Assembly (NCBI GenBank): GCA_016765375.1
Contig: JAESQB010000121.1
Span: 9,942-16,186 of the forward strand
DNA from: Flavobacteriaceae bacterium
Lineage (GTDB): Bacteria > Bacteroidota > Bacteroidia > Flavobacteriales > Flavobacteriaceae
Length of the DNA stretch: 6,245 nucleotides
Direction of reading: 5' to 3'
The translations under genes were made by a program, and so were the position numbers. The notes under the pieces were generated by a model. It ran no database searches. It was not told the DNA's origin and was given only the letters and a program-made list of their open reading frames with translations. The stretch's first letter is position 1. The number at the start of each line of letters is the position of its first letter. Below, piece after piece: positions 1 to 5,689 of this stretch.

Positions 1-513
1 CCACCACCACCACCAGCACCCGAAGTGATAGAAGTGGTTGAAGATGAGGAAGAAATTGAAGAGACCATTATCGAATCAACAGAAACCAATATAGAAGAAG
101 AAATTGTTGAGGTAGAAGAGGTAGAAGATGTAGAAGAGGAAGAAGAAATTGCCGATGTACCTTTTGCAGTTATTGAAAATGTGCCTATTTATCCTGGTTG
201 TGAACGATCAAGAGGTAATGCTGCTAAGAAAAAATGCATGTCTGAAAAGATTATGAAATTTGTACAAAAGAAATTTAATACAGATTTAGCAGGAGATCTA
301 GGTCTTTCAGGAAGACAACGTATTTCTGTAGCCTTTAAGATTGATAAAAATGGAAATGTAGTTAATGTAAGAGCTCGTGCTCCCCATCCAAAATTGGAAT
401 CTGAGGCTGTGAAAGTAGTAAGAGCATTACCTAAAATGACCCCAGGTAAACAACGTGGAAAAGCAGTAGGTGTATTGTATTCACTTCCTATTTTATTCCA
501 AGTAGAAGACTAA
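1..513 (+). CDS. energy transducer TonB, C-terminal part (5' end outside window)
   Basis: The frame is open from base 1 and ends at TAA 511-513, giving 170 residues of a longer protein. TonB proteins couple the inner-membrane proton-motive force (through ExbB/ExbD) to outer-membrane TonB-dependent receptors. Visible parts in order are the tail of a proline run (residues 1-7, PPPPPAP), a strongly acidic linker rich in Glu and Val (about 9-50), the 'VPIYPGCE' lead-in (about 61-68) and a TonB C-terminal domain (about 80-170). That domain shows 'ISVAFKIDKNGNVVNVRARAPHP' spread over two strands and a conserved 'LPKMTPGKQRGKAVGV' segment. Cys67 and Cys79 are typically placed for flavobacterial TonB and could form a periplasmic disulfide (inference). 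The N-terminal membrane anchor lies upstream of the window. No valid start is visible: the GTG at 25 is only an internal codon. The family call is secure; the cognate receptor cannot be told. Confidence 0.9.
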   Translation, partial: PPPPPAPEVIEVVEDEEEIEETIIESTETNIEEEIVEVEEVEDVEEEEEIADVPFAVIENVPIYPGCERSRGNAAKKKCMSEKIMKFVQKKFNTDLAGDLGLSGRQRISVAFKIDKNGNVVNVRARAPHPKLESEAVKVVRALPKMTPGKQRGKAVGVLYSLPILFQVED

Positions 514-533
514 TATATTTTTAATATAATATC

Positions 534-567
534 AAAAAACCGTCCTTAATAAGGGCGGTTTTTTTTT
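534..567. terminator. rho-independent terminator, probably bidirectional
   Basis: The arms at 538-547 and 551-560 (AACCGTCCTT and AAGGGCGGTT) pair over 10 bp with one G-T wobble and a 3-base AAT loop. The stem is preceded by a run of A and followed by a run of T up to 567, so a U-tract is produced on either strand. It lies 20 bases after the TonB stop and 45 bases beyond the stop of the convergent metallo-hydrolase gene, where a shared terminator for both is expected. Confidence 0.85.
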
Positions 568-612
568 ATATAAATTATGCTGCTTGTATGAGCAACTAAA
601 GTATTTTGAGTG

Positions 613-1482
613 TCATTTTTTTAAACTCTGATAAAGCGCTCTTCTTACTTTTTCACCATTAATAAAACTCCAGCCATAACCCAGGTCATCGTATTTTTTG
701 GTGATGCTTGACATATTGGCCACCTCATCTTCGGTTTTGCCATTTTTAATAGCCTTGTTTACTTTGGCTTTAAGATCTTCTAGCATGTTTAAGGTATTTT
801 GGTAATCGGTTTTGCTAGACACAGGCCCATGGCCCGGAATGATCTTGGTGTCATCATCAATGAGCATCATCACTTTTTTAATAGCCTTTATAATCCCGTT
901 TACAGTACCACCAGCTTTTACATCTATATAAGGGTACCGCCCAGAAAAGAAGACGTCGCCAGTATGTAAAACGTTATTATTAGCAAAGTAAACCATGGCA
1001 TCACCATCGGTATGCGCATTGTGTATGTGAAATACCATAATGGATTCGCCATTAAAATGAAAATTCATATCGTCCGAAAAGGTAATTACTGGTAGGGCAC
1101 TCTCAGTTGAACTTTTGCTGTTTACCAAGCGTTTTCTCACATTATCATGCGCTACTATTAATGCTCCTGTTTCTGCAATATTGCTGTTGCCACCTGTATG
1201 ATCACCATGATGATGGGTGTTTATTAAAAACTTGATAGGTTTGGGACTTAGGGTTTTTATGGCAGCTAATATTTTAGGACTTAGGGGTGCAAACTGATCG
1301 TCTATCATAAAAACACCTTCATCACCTACAAAAACACCAATATTCCCGCCTTGACCTGTGAGCATATAAACATTTGGAGTAAGTTGATGGGTTTCTATAA
1401 TAACATCTTTAGCGTTTTGTGAAAAGCATGAGCTTGCACCTAAACAGAAGATACAAGTCATGATAAGATTAGAAAATTTCAT
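613..1482 (-). CDS. exported MBL-fold metallo-hydrolase
   Basis: A 289-residue protein of the metallo-beta-lactamase superfamily, which binds two metal ions (usually zinc) and hydrolyses esters, thioesters, lactams or related bonds. The signature THHHGDH gives ligands His90, His92, Asp94 and His95. Further ligands are His157 (in HTDGD), Asp176 (in HTGD) and His218 (in PGHGP), so the metal site looks complete. Residues 1 to about 21 form a signal peptide, with likely cleavage at CFS|QN. Cys19 (ASSC) could instead be a weak lipobox, making it a lipoprotein. The location is therefore periplasmic or membrane-anchored. The C-terminal region (about 225-289) is helical and ends in a 'GYGWSFINGEKVRRALYQ' segment. 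Domain order resembles the broad group that includes SoxH and quinoprotein-relay hydrolases. Substrate is unknown and beta-lactamase activity should not be assumed. The gene stands alone, convergent with tonB and divergent from cyoE. The ATG at 1480-1482 fits the start of the signal peptide. Confidence 0.88.
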   Translation of the reverse strand: MKFSNLIMTCIFCLGASSCFSQNAKDVIIETHQLTPNVYMLTGQGGNIGVFVGDEGVFMIDDQFAPLSPKILAAIKTLSPKPIKFLINTHHHGDHTGGNSNIAETGALIVAHDNVRKRLVNSKSSTESALPVITFSDDMNFHFNGESIMVFHIHNAHTDGDAMVYFANNNVLHTGDVFFSGRYPYIDVKAGGTVNGIIKAIKKVMMLIDDDTKIIPGHGPVSSKTDYQNTLNMLEDLKAKVNKAIKNGKTEDEVANMSSITKKYDDLGYGWSFINGEKVRRALYQSLKK

Positions 1483-1547
1483 ATAGATTATGTTTTAAAT
1501 TTATTTCAAATAGTACCTATTTAGGTTATGTCTTGAAATTACTTTTT

Positions 1548-1555
1548 CAAAGTTA
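1548..1555 (-). promoter_or_regulatory. possible -7 element for the metallo-hydrolase gene
   Basis: Read on the - strand this is TAACTTTG, a full match to the Bacteroidota -7 consensus TAnnTTTG. It lies 65 bases upstream of the start codon. No TTG is found at the usual distance upstream, so the match is half a promoter only and could be chance in AT-rich DNA. Confidence 0.35.
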
Positions 1556-1581
1556 ATGAAAATATGGTTTTAAATATTTAG

Positions 1582-1826
1582 CCACTAGCCATTTGTCTTC
1601 TGTCTTCTGTCTTTTGACATTTACCATTTACCATTTGCCATTTGTCTTCTGTCTTCTGTTTTCTGTCTTCTGCCTTCTGCCTTCTGTCTTCTGTCATTTA
1701 CCACTTACCATTTACCCTTTACCATTTGTCTTCTGCCTTCTGTCTTCTGTCTTTTGTCATTTACTACTTACCATTCACCATTCACCATTTATCATTCACC
1801 ATTTACCATTTGTCTTCTATCTTCTG
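1582..1826. repeat. array of 35 in-register heptamers of two classes
   Basis: The 245 bases divide exactly into 35 units of 7 bp without an inserted or deleted base. Two related unit classes occur: A (typical tcttctg; variants ccttctg, tcttttg, ttttctg, tcttcta) and B (typical ccattta; variants ccatttg, ccattca, tcattta, ccactta and others). After two B units at the left edge, they run as blocks A3, B4, A7, B5, A4, B8, A2. Nearly all units fit one general pattern, pyrimidine-C-A/T/C-T/C-T-T/C-A/G. The + strand is pyrimidine-rich through the A blocks, so the complementary strand is purine-rich. Every + strand frame stays largely open because the units lack stop codons, which explains the spurious proteins. 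Short heptanucleotide tandem repeats are known from filamentous cyanobacteria (STRR sequences). I cannot tell from here whether this array is a known family in Bacteroidota. Confidence 0.93.
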
Positions 1827-1858
1827 ACCTTTTCAACCATATTCATCATTCGGTGTTC

Positions 1859-1876
1859 TCCCGATAGCTATCGGGA
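1859..1876. repeat. 18-bp perfect palindrome
   Basis: TCCCGATAGCTATCGGGA is identical to its reverse complement. As RNA it could form a 7-bp stem with an AGCT loop. No T-run follows on either strand, so it does not look like a factor-independent terminator. It sits 35 bases upstream of the TTG of the cyoE promoter and 32 bases beyond the heptamer array. It could be an operator for a dimeric regulator or a copy of a dispersed palindromic repeat. The sequence alone does not decide. Confidence 0.75.
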
Positions 1877-1911
1877 CGATATTTAAATGTTTAATATTCT
1901 TTAGGGTTTTA

Positions 1912-1942
1912 TTGCAAATACCTGTGACTTAAAGTATCTTTG
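1912..1942 (+). promoter_or_regulatory. Bacteroidota-type promoter of the cyoE-oxidase operon
   Basis: TTG at 1912-1914 (the -33 element) is followed after exactly 20 bases by TATCTTTG at 1935-1942, a full match to the -7 consensus TAnnTTTG. Transcription should start near 1947-1950, giving a leader of roughly 50-55 bases before the cyoE start. Both elements and their spacing fit the primary sigma factor pattern described for Bacteroides and Flavobacterium. Confidence 0.75.
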
Positions 1943-2002
1943 CGGCGAATAAAAAAAAACAGAACGTTTTTAAACTTCAAAATGCGTTAAATAATTTTAG
2001 GA

Positions 2003-2896
2003 TTGGCCATTACTAAAACCCAAAAAATACCCCATTCTTTTTTGGGGGTTTTTGCAGAAATTACAAAAGTTAGACTCTCTGTAAGTGTTGTTATTTCATC
2101 TATAGCAGGCTATTTCTTAGGGGCTACAACTGTTGAGTTTAAGTCCCTAGTTTTACTCTCCTTAGGAGGTTACTTTATGGTAGGTGCTTCTAATATCTAC
2201 AATCAGATCATCGAACGTGATTTAGATGCATTAATGGATCGCACTAAAAACCGTCCAATTCCTTCAGGAAGAATGACGGTGAATACCGCTTTTATACTGG
2301 CGAGTATTTTTACTGTTTTAGGAATATTCTCCTTATATATTATTAATCCAAAGTCGGCTTTGTTTGGCGCGGTTTCTATTTTTATGTACGTTGCTTTATA
2401 TACCCCTTTAAAAACCAAGACCCCGCTTTCGGTGTTTGTAGGAGCTTTTCCGGGGGCCATACCGTTTATGTTGGGCTGGGTTGCGGCTACTAATGATTTT
2501 GGAATTGAAGCCGGGACTTTATTTATGATTCAGTTTTTTTGGCAATTCCCCCATTTTTGGGCTATAGGCTGGTTTTTGTATGATGATTATGCCAAAGCTG
2601 GATTTTTTATGTTGCCTAGTGGAAAGAAAGATCAAAAAACAGCTTTACAAATTGTATTGTACACGGTTTGGACCCTCTTAACCTCTTTAATCCCTGTGTT
2701 TGGACAAACGGGACGTTTATATTTAAGCCCGGTATCGGGATTGATAGTGGGAGGTTTAGGATTGGCTTTATTGTATTTTGCCATTAAATTATACAAAGAG
2801 CGTACCTCCGTAATGGCAAAAAAATTAATGTTGATGAGTGTATCCTATATTACCCTTTTACAGATAATATATGTGCTCGATAAATTTATAAGATAA
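2003..2896 (+). CDS. cyoE: protoheme IX farnesyltransferase (heme o synthase)
   Basis: This 297-residue integral membrane enzyme (also called CtaB) transfers a farnesyl group to heme b to make heme O, which is then converted to heme A for aa3-type oxidases. Family marks are the first Asp-rich motif at 67-84 (N67, D73, D75, then MDRTKNR), the YTPLKTKTP segment (133-141), GAFPGAIPFMLGW (147-159), WQFPHFW (180-186), DDY (194-196) and GFFMLP (200-205). Length and about nine hydrophobic segments are normal for UbiA-type prenyltransferases. The start is a TTG at 2003: an in-frame TAA lies at 1988-1990, no ATG or GTG lies between, and the next in-frame ATG would remove the first membrane segment. 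A minimal ATG-CGT-TAA frame (1982-1990) precedes it in the same frame. It is the first gene of the operon and its TAA overlaps the next ATG by one base (TAATG). Confidence 0.96.
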   Translation: MAITKTQKIPHSFLGVFAEITKVRLSVSVVISSIAGYFLGATTVEFKSLVLLSLGGYFMVGASNIYNQIIERDLDALMDRTKNRPIPSGRMTVNTAFILASIFTVLGIFSLYIINPKSALFGAVSIFMYVALYTPLKTKTPLSVFVGAFPGAIPFMLGWVAATNDFGIEAGTLFMIQFFWQFPHFWAIGWFLYDDYAKAGFFMLPSGKKDQKTALQIVLYTVWTLLTSLIPVFGQTGRLYLSPVSGLIVGGLGLALLYFAIKLYKERTSVMAKKLMLMSVSYITLLQIIYVLDKFIR

Positions 2897-3477
2897 TGAA
2901 TACGCCTTTGAATACAGAAGAAAAGAAATTAATACGGGCTAAAAAAATGATGCTCTGGTTTGGAATGATTAGTCTTACCATGAGTTTTGCCGGCTTAACT
3001 TCGGCTTATGTGGTGAGTAGAAATCGCCCCGATTGGATTGAAGATTTTCAATTGCCTGAGGCTTTTTATTTTAGTCTTTTGGCTATCATGATAAGTAGCC
3101 TTACCTTTTATTCAGCCCGTAAAAATGTGGCTAATAATAAAAATAGTATGGCCATGACCTTGCTATTTATAACCTTATTACTAGGTGTTGTTTTTGTGTT
3201 TTTACAATTTCAAGGCTTTGAACAAATTATTGAAAACGGGTATTATTTTACAGGCAAACAAAGCACCATCACCACTTCGTTTATCTATTTGGTTATCATT
3301 ATGCACCTTGCTCACATAATTGCCGCATTAATAGCGCTTTTAGTAGTAATTTATAATCATTATAAACAAAAATACAATGCAGGTCAAACCCTTGGTATTG
3401 AACTGGCTGAAACCTTTTGGCATTTCGTTGATGTACTCTGGTTGTATTTGTTTTTATTTTTATATTTCGTTAGATGA
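2896..3477 (+). CDS. cytochrome c oxidase subunit III, short copy
   Basis: This 193-residue protein has five predicted membrane helices (about 18-40, 57-73, 86-105, 128-151, 175-192), the usual form of bacterial subunit III without the first two mitochondrial helices. Family marks are Q106-x-x-E109, His137 and His140 (MHLAH, matching HGLH) and the C-terminal ETFWHFVDVLW (172-182, matching YWHFVDVVW). Subunit III carries no redox centre; it surrounds and stabilises subunit I and helps proton uptake and enzyme lifetime. At the place of bovine Glu90 (ISEVLFF) this protein has Leu27 (ISLTMSF), so the acidic residue is missing. The start ATG shares its A with the cyoE stop, suggesting translational coupling. 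The next gene is a second, longer subunit III. Whether both join one enzyme is unknown. Confidence 0.9.
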   Translation: MNTPLNTEEKKLIRAKKMMLWFGMISLTMSFAGLTSAYVVSRNRPDWIEDFQLPEAFYFSLLAIMISSLTFYSARKNVANNKNSMAMTLLFITLLLGVVFVFLQFQGFEQIIENGYYFTGKQSTITTSFIYLVIIMHLAHIIAALIALLVVIYNHYKQKYNAGQTLGIELAETFWHFVDVLWLYLFLFLYFVR

Positions 3478-3487
3478 TAAAAATCAT

Positions 3488-3495
3488 TATTTTTG
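3488..3495 (+). promoter_or_regulatory. weak candidate internal -7 element
   Basis: TATTTTTG in the 45-base gap between the two subunit III genes matches TAnnTTTG and lies 28 bases before the next ATG. Only TTT, not TTG, is found at the -33 distance. In T-rich DNA such a match can arise by chance, so an internal promoter is only possible. Confidence 0.25.
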
Positions 3496-3522
3496 ACCCT
3501 TATTTAAAACCAAATTTTTTAT

Positions 3523-4503
3523 ATGGAAGCTACTGTTGTTAAAACAGATATTGAAGGCAAAACTTGGGAAGGTGGAAACAAGCCTCTAACTGTAAGTTAC
3601 GGTAAAATGATGATGTGGTTTTTCATCGTTTCTGATGCCTTAACCTTTTCTGGATTCTTAGCCGCATACGGCTTTTCAAGATTTAAATTTGTAGACTCCT
3701 GGCCTATTGCAGATGAGGTGTTTACTCACTTTCCGTTTTTACACGGGGTAGATGCGCCAATGTACTATGTGGCCTTTATGACCTTTATCTTGATTTTTTC
3801 TTCGGTAACCATGGTATTAGCCGTTGATGCTGGACACCATATGAAGAAAAATAAAGTGATCATTTATTTGTTTCTAACCATAATTGGAGGAGCAATATTT
3901 GTAGGGTCACAAGCTTGGGAATGGAGTACTTTTATTAGAGGAGAATATGGAGCCGTAGAAACTAAAGGCGGTAAAATACTTCAGTTTATTGATACCGATG
4001 GCCATCGGGTGGCGCTTAAAGACATAGCCCATAGCTCGAGCCAGCGAGATGCTCATGAAAGCAGTACCGGACTTTGGTATACCACCGATGATAAACGTTT
4101 GACAACCTATACTATAGACGATATTAAAGAAGGGTTTGCCCATAAACCCAATGTGTTAATACGCACACAATATCTAGACGAAAAAGGAAAACCTATAATC
4201 TTATCTAGGGAAGCTTCCTTAGAGAAGTTAAATAAAGACGGGGTAGGTATAGTAGAAGGCGCTAACCTTAAGCATAACGAATACGGTACGCCTCTTTTTG
4301 CTGACTTTTTCTTTTTTATAACAGGATTTCACGGGTTTCACGTATTTTCGGGAGTACTCATAAACATCATCGTTTTCTTTAATGTGATTATAGGTACTTA
4401 CGAACGCCGTGGGCATTATGAAATGGTTGAAAAAGTGGGTCTCTACTGGCACTTTGTAGATTTAGTTTGGGTATTTGTATTTACCGTTTTTTACTTGGTT
4501 TAA
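3523..4503 (+). CDS. cytochrome c oxidase subunit III with large loop insertion
   Basis: This 326-residue subunit III of heme-copper oxidase has membrane helices at about 28-50, 80-101, 112-134, 258-290 and 306-325. Family marks are the acidic residue Asp38 in VSDALTF (place of bovine Glu90), Q130-x-x-E133, GFHGFHV (268-274; His270 and His273) and YWHFVDLVW (308-316). Compared with the usual length of about 190-200 residues for five-helix forms, it carries about 105 extra hydrophilic residues (about 145-250) between helices 3 and 4. By homology with the mitochondrial topology this loop is on the periplasmic side. The insert has no cysteine, no CxxCH heme site and no domain I recognise; two EYG triplets (141-143, 253-255) bracket it. 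The gene follows the short subunit III after 45 bases, with an A/T-rich start region lacking a Shine-Dalgarno sequence. Long forms may be normal in Bacteroidota oxidases. Confidence 0.94.
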   Translation: MEATVVKTDIEGKTWEGGNKPLTVSYGKMMMWFFIVSDALTFSGFLAAYGFSRFKFVDSWPIADEVFTHFPFLHGVDAPMYYVAFMTFILIFSSVTMVLAVDAGHHMKKNKVIIYLFLTIIGGAIFVGSQAWEWSTFIRGEYGAVETKGGKILQFIDTDGHRVALKDIAHSSSQRDAHESSTGLWYTTDDKRLTTYTIDDIKEGFAHKPNVLIRTQYLDEKGKPIILSREASLEKLNKDGVGIVEGANLKHNEYGTPLFADFFFFITGFHGFHVFSGVLINIIVFFNVIIGTYERRGHYEMVEKVGLYWHFVDLVWVFVFTVFYLV

Positions 4504-4525
4504 TTTATTTGAAAAAGACATTATT

Positions 4526-4909
4526 ATGGCAAAGGAACATAAACTAGCAATATTTAGAGGACGTTTAGAATTTAAATCAAACATTCAGAAAATTTGGGGA
4601 ATTTTTGCTTTCCTTTCTTTAGTAACAATTGTAGAGGTATTCTTAGGGATTGTAAAACCTGAATTTTTGGTTGTAAATACATTCTTATCCTTAAAAATAT
4701 TGAATTGGATATTCATTTTACTTACTATAGTTAAAGCCTATTATATTACCTGGGACTTTATGCACATGCGTGATGAAACCAAAACTTTGAGAAGAGTGGT
4801 TGTTTGGACTGGTATTTTCTTAATTTGCTATTTGGTTTTTATAGTTTTGATAGAGGGTAATTATATTTTTGATGTCTATAAGACCGGTCATATAAAATTT
4901 GATTTCTAA
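4526..4909 (+). CDS. cytochrome c oxidase subunit IV-family protein
   Basis: This small membrane protein of 127 residues has three hydrophobic segments (about 23-43, 53-76, 91-110). The second runs into the family motif: 'KAYYITWDFMHMRDE' (70-84) is close to the K-A-x-x-x-x-x-x-F-M-H segment typical of bacterial COX4-like (COX4_pro) proteins. These accessory subunits pack against subunits I and III and have no cofactor. The start is ATG 4526, 22 bases after the preceding stop. An earlier in-frame ATG at 4475 would overlap the upstream gene by 29 bases and add an unlikely hydrophobic leader (MYLPFFTWFN) that is a frame-shifted reading of the subunit III end. The Lys-rich cytoplasmic-looking start (MAKEHKLAIF) fits the shorter form. 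Position directly after two subunit III genes supports the call. Confidence 0.88.
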   Translation: MAKEHKLAIFRGRLEFKSNIQKIWGIFAFLSLVTIVEVFLGIVKPEFLVVNTFLSLKILNWIFILLTIVKAYYITWDFMHMRDETKTLRRVVVWTGIFLICYLVFIVLIEGNYIFDVYKTGHIKFDF

Positions 4910-5021
4910 AAGAAACCACCATTATTTTATTTAACCTATTTAATTTAAAATCATCATTCTAGAACTGATTTATTTCAGAGAATATTATGCTTACTTTTAA
5001 AAATTTATAGACGGTTTACAC

Positions 5022-5029
5022 TACCTTTG
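5022..5029 (+). promoter_or_regulatory. candidate promoter (-7 element) before the SCO pair
   Basis: TACCTTTG fits the Bacteroidota -7 consensus TAnnTTTG fully. It lies in the only sizeable gap of the operon after cyoE (4910-5047), 18 bases before ATG 5048. The -33 region holds no clear TTG (TTTTAA only). The element overlaps a possible TTG start at 5027, which argues that translation starts further down. No terminator is visible in the gap, so read-through from the cyoE promoter is also likely. Confidence 0.45.
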
Positions 5030-5047
5030 CAAAAGCAAAATTGTTTC

Positions 5048-5689
5048 ATGATGAAAAAAGTTTTTGTTTTAGGATTTTTATTTTTTCTACCCATAACAGT
5101 GTATCTGTTTTTTGCCTCTGGGGTTAATCACTTTGCCAGGTTACCTGTACTTACCACTAATGTTTCAGAATTGGAACATTTTAAAACTCTTGACCAAAGC
5201 CCTATTAAATTACAAGGTAATATTACCGTATTAGGATTTTTGGGTAGTGATCTGCCTTTAAAAAATGCGCTAGTATTTAATTTGGCACATAAAATTTACA
5301 AACCCTATTATCAGTTTCACGATTTACAGTTTGTGATGATTGTATCAGATAGTATGCAGCCTGTCGTTAAAGATCTTAAACTAGCCTTAAAGAAGATTGA
5401 AGACCCCATAAAATGGAAGTTTATTTATGGAGATTCAGAAGCTATTTCTTCACAATTTAAGTCTCTAAAAACCAATTTACAATTAAATGCTAATCTCAGT
5501 TCTGATTTTGTTTTTATAATAGATAAGGACAAAAACCTTAGAGGACGTGATGATGATGAAGATGTCAAAACATTATTTGGTTATAGCACCACTTCAATAG
5601 CCGAGTTGAATGATAAAATGAATGATGATATAAAAGTTATTTTAGCCGAATACCGTTTGGCTTTAAAAAAGTACAATAAAGAAAAGTGA
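5048..5689 (+). CDS. membrane-anchored SCO-like protein lacking the copper site
   Basis: This 213-residue protein starts with a basic MMKK and one hydrophobic segment (about 5-24), which anchors it with the rest in the periplasm. The body follows the thioredoxin-like SCO fold and aligns with the next gene at several points. GNITVLGFLGS (57-67) matches GKVYVVEFFFS, GDSEAI (128-133) matches GDIDAI, and the strand ending IIDKDKNLRGR (157-167) matches LIDKEGNIRSR. The CxxxC cysteines of SCO fall on Leu69 and Asn73, the metal-binding His falls on Ser151, and the protein has no cysteine at all. It therefore should not bind copper as SCO does or act as a thiol reductase. A structural or assembly role beside SCO is inference. 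An acidic cluster (168-172, DDDED) precedes a helical C-terminus. ATG 5051 is an equally possible start. The stop overlaps the next gene by 4 bases. Databases may list it as hypothetical. Confidence 0.75.
   Translation: MMKKVFVLGFLFFLPITVYLFFASGVNHFARLPVLTTNVSELEHFKTLDQSPIKLQGNITVLGFLGSDLPLKNALVFNLAHKIYKPYYQFHDLQFVMIVSDSMQPVVKDLKLALKKIEDPIKWKFIYGDSEAISSQFKSLKTNLQLNANLSSDFVFIIDKDKNLRGRDDDEDVKTLFGYSTTSIAELNDKMNDDIKVILAEYRLALKKYNKEK

Larger units (their letters stand above)
1483..2002. other. long divergent intergenic region
   Basis: This 520-base gap separates the - strand metallo-hydrolase from the + strand oxidase operon. In order it holds the leader and a possible promoter of the hydrolase (1483-1560), the heptamer array (1582-1826), a short stretch that may contain decayed heptamers (1827-1858), an 18-bp palindrome (1859-1876), AT-rich DNA, the cyoE promoter (1912-1942) and a 5' leader of about 50 bases with a run of nine A (1951-1959). 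Two open frames cross the array on the + strand, but they are products of the repeat. I see no tRNA, ncRNA or credible gene here. Confidence 0.8.

Noticed and set aside
1582..1826. CRISPR array
   Set aside because: There are no direct repeats of 20-40 bp separated by unique spacers, and no cas genes nearby. The structure is contiguous heptamers.
1859..1876. Palindrome as an intrinsic terminator
   Set aside because: No T-run follows on either strand, and no gene ends nearby.
1593..1886. Open frames across the heptamer array (97 and 61 residues)
   Set aside because: The proteins are periodic translations of the 7-bp units (repeating every 7 residues), in two overlapping frames. They show no domain and no independent coding signal.
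2203..2460. Minus-strand open frame inside cyoE
   Set aside because: It lies wholly within a well-recognised gene on the other strand and shows no family features; the same holds for 3907-4143 and 4228-4452 inside the long subunit III gene.
4475..4525. Upstream ATG start for the subunit IV gene
   Set aside because: It would overlap the subunit III gene by 29 bases and add a hydrophobic leader not expected for this family; ATG 4526 is better placed.
4963..4976. Small inverted repeat CTGA-TTTATT-TCAG after the subunit IV gene
   Set aside because: A 4-bp stem without a T-tract is too weak to call a terminator or attenuator.
5027..5047. TTG start for the SCO-like gene
   Set aside because: The TTG lies inside a TAnnTTTG promoter element, and the ATGs at 5048/5051 give a normal basic-plus-hydrophobic membrane anchor.
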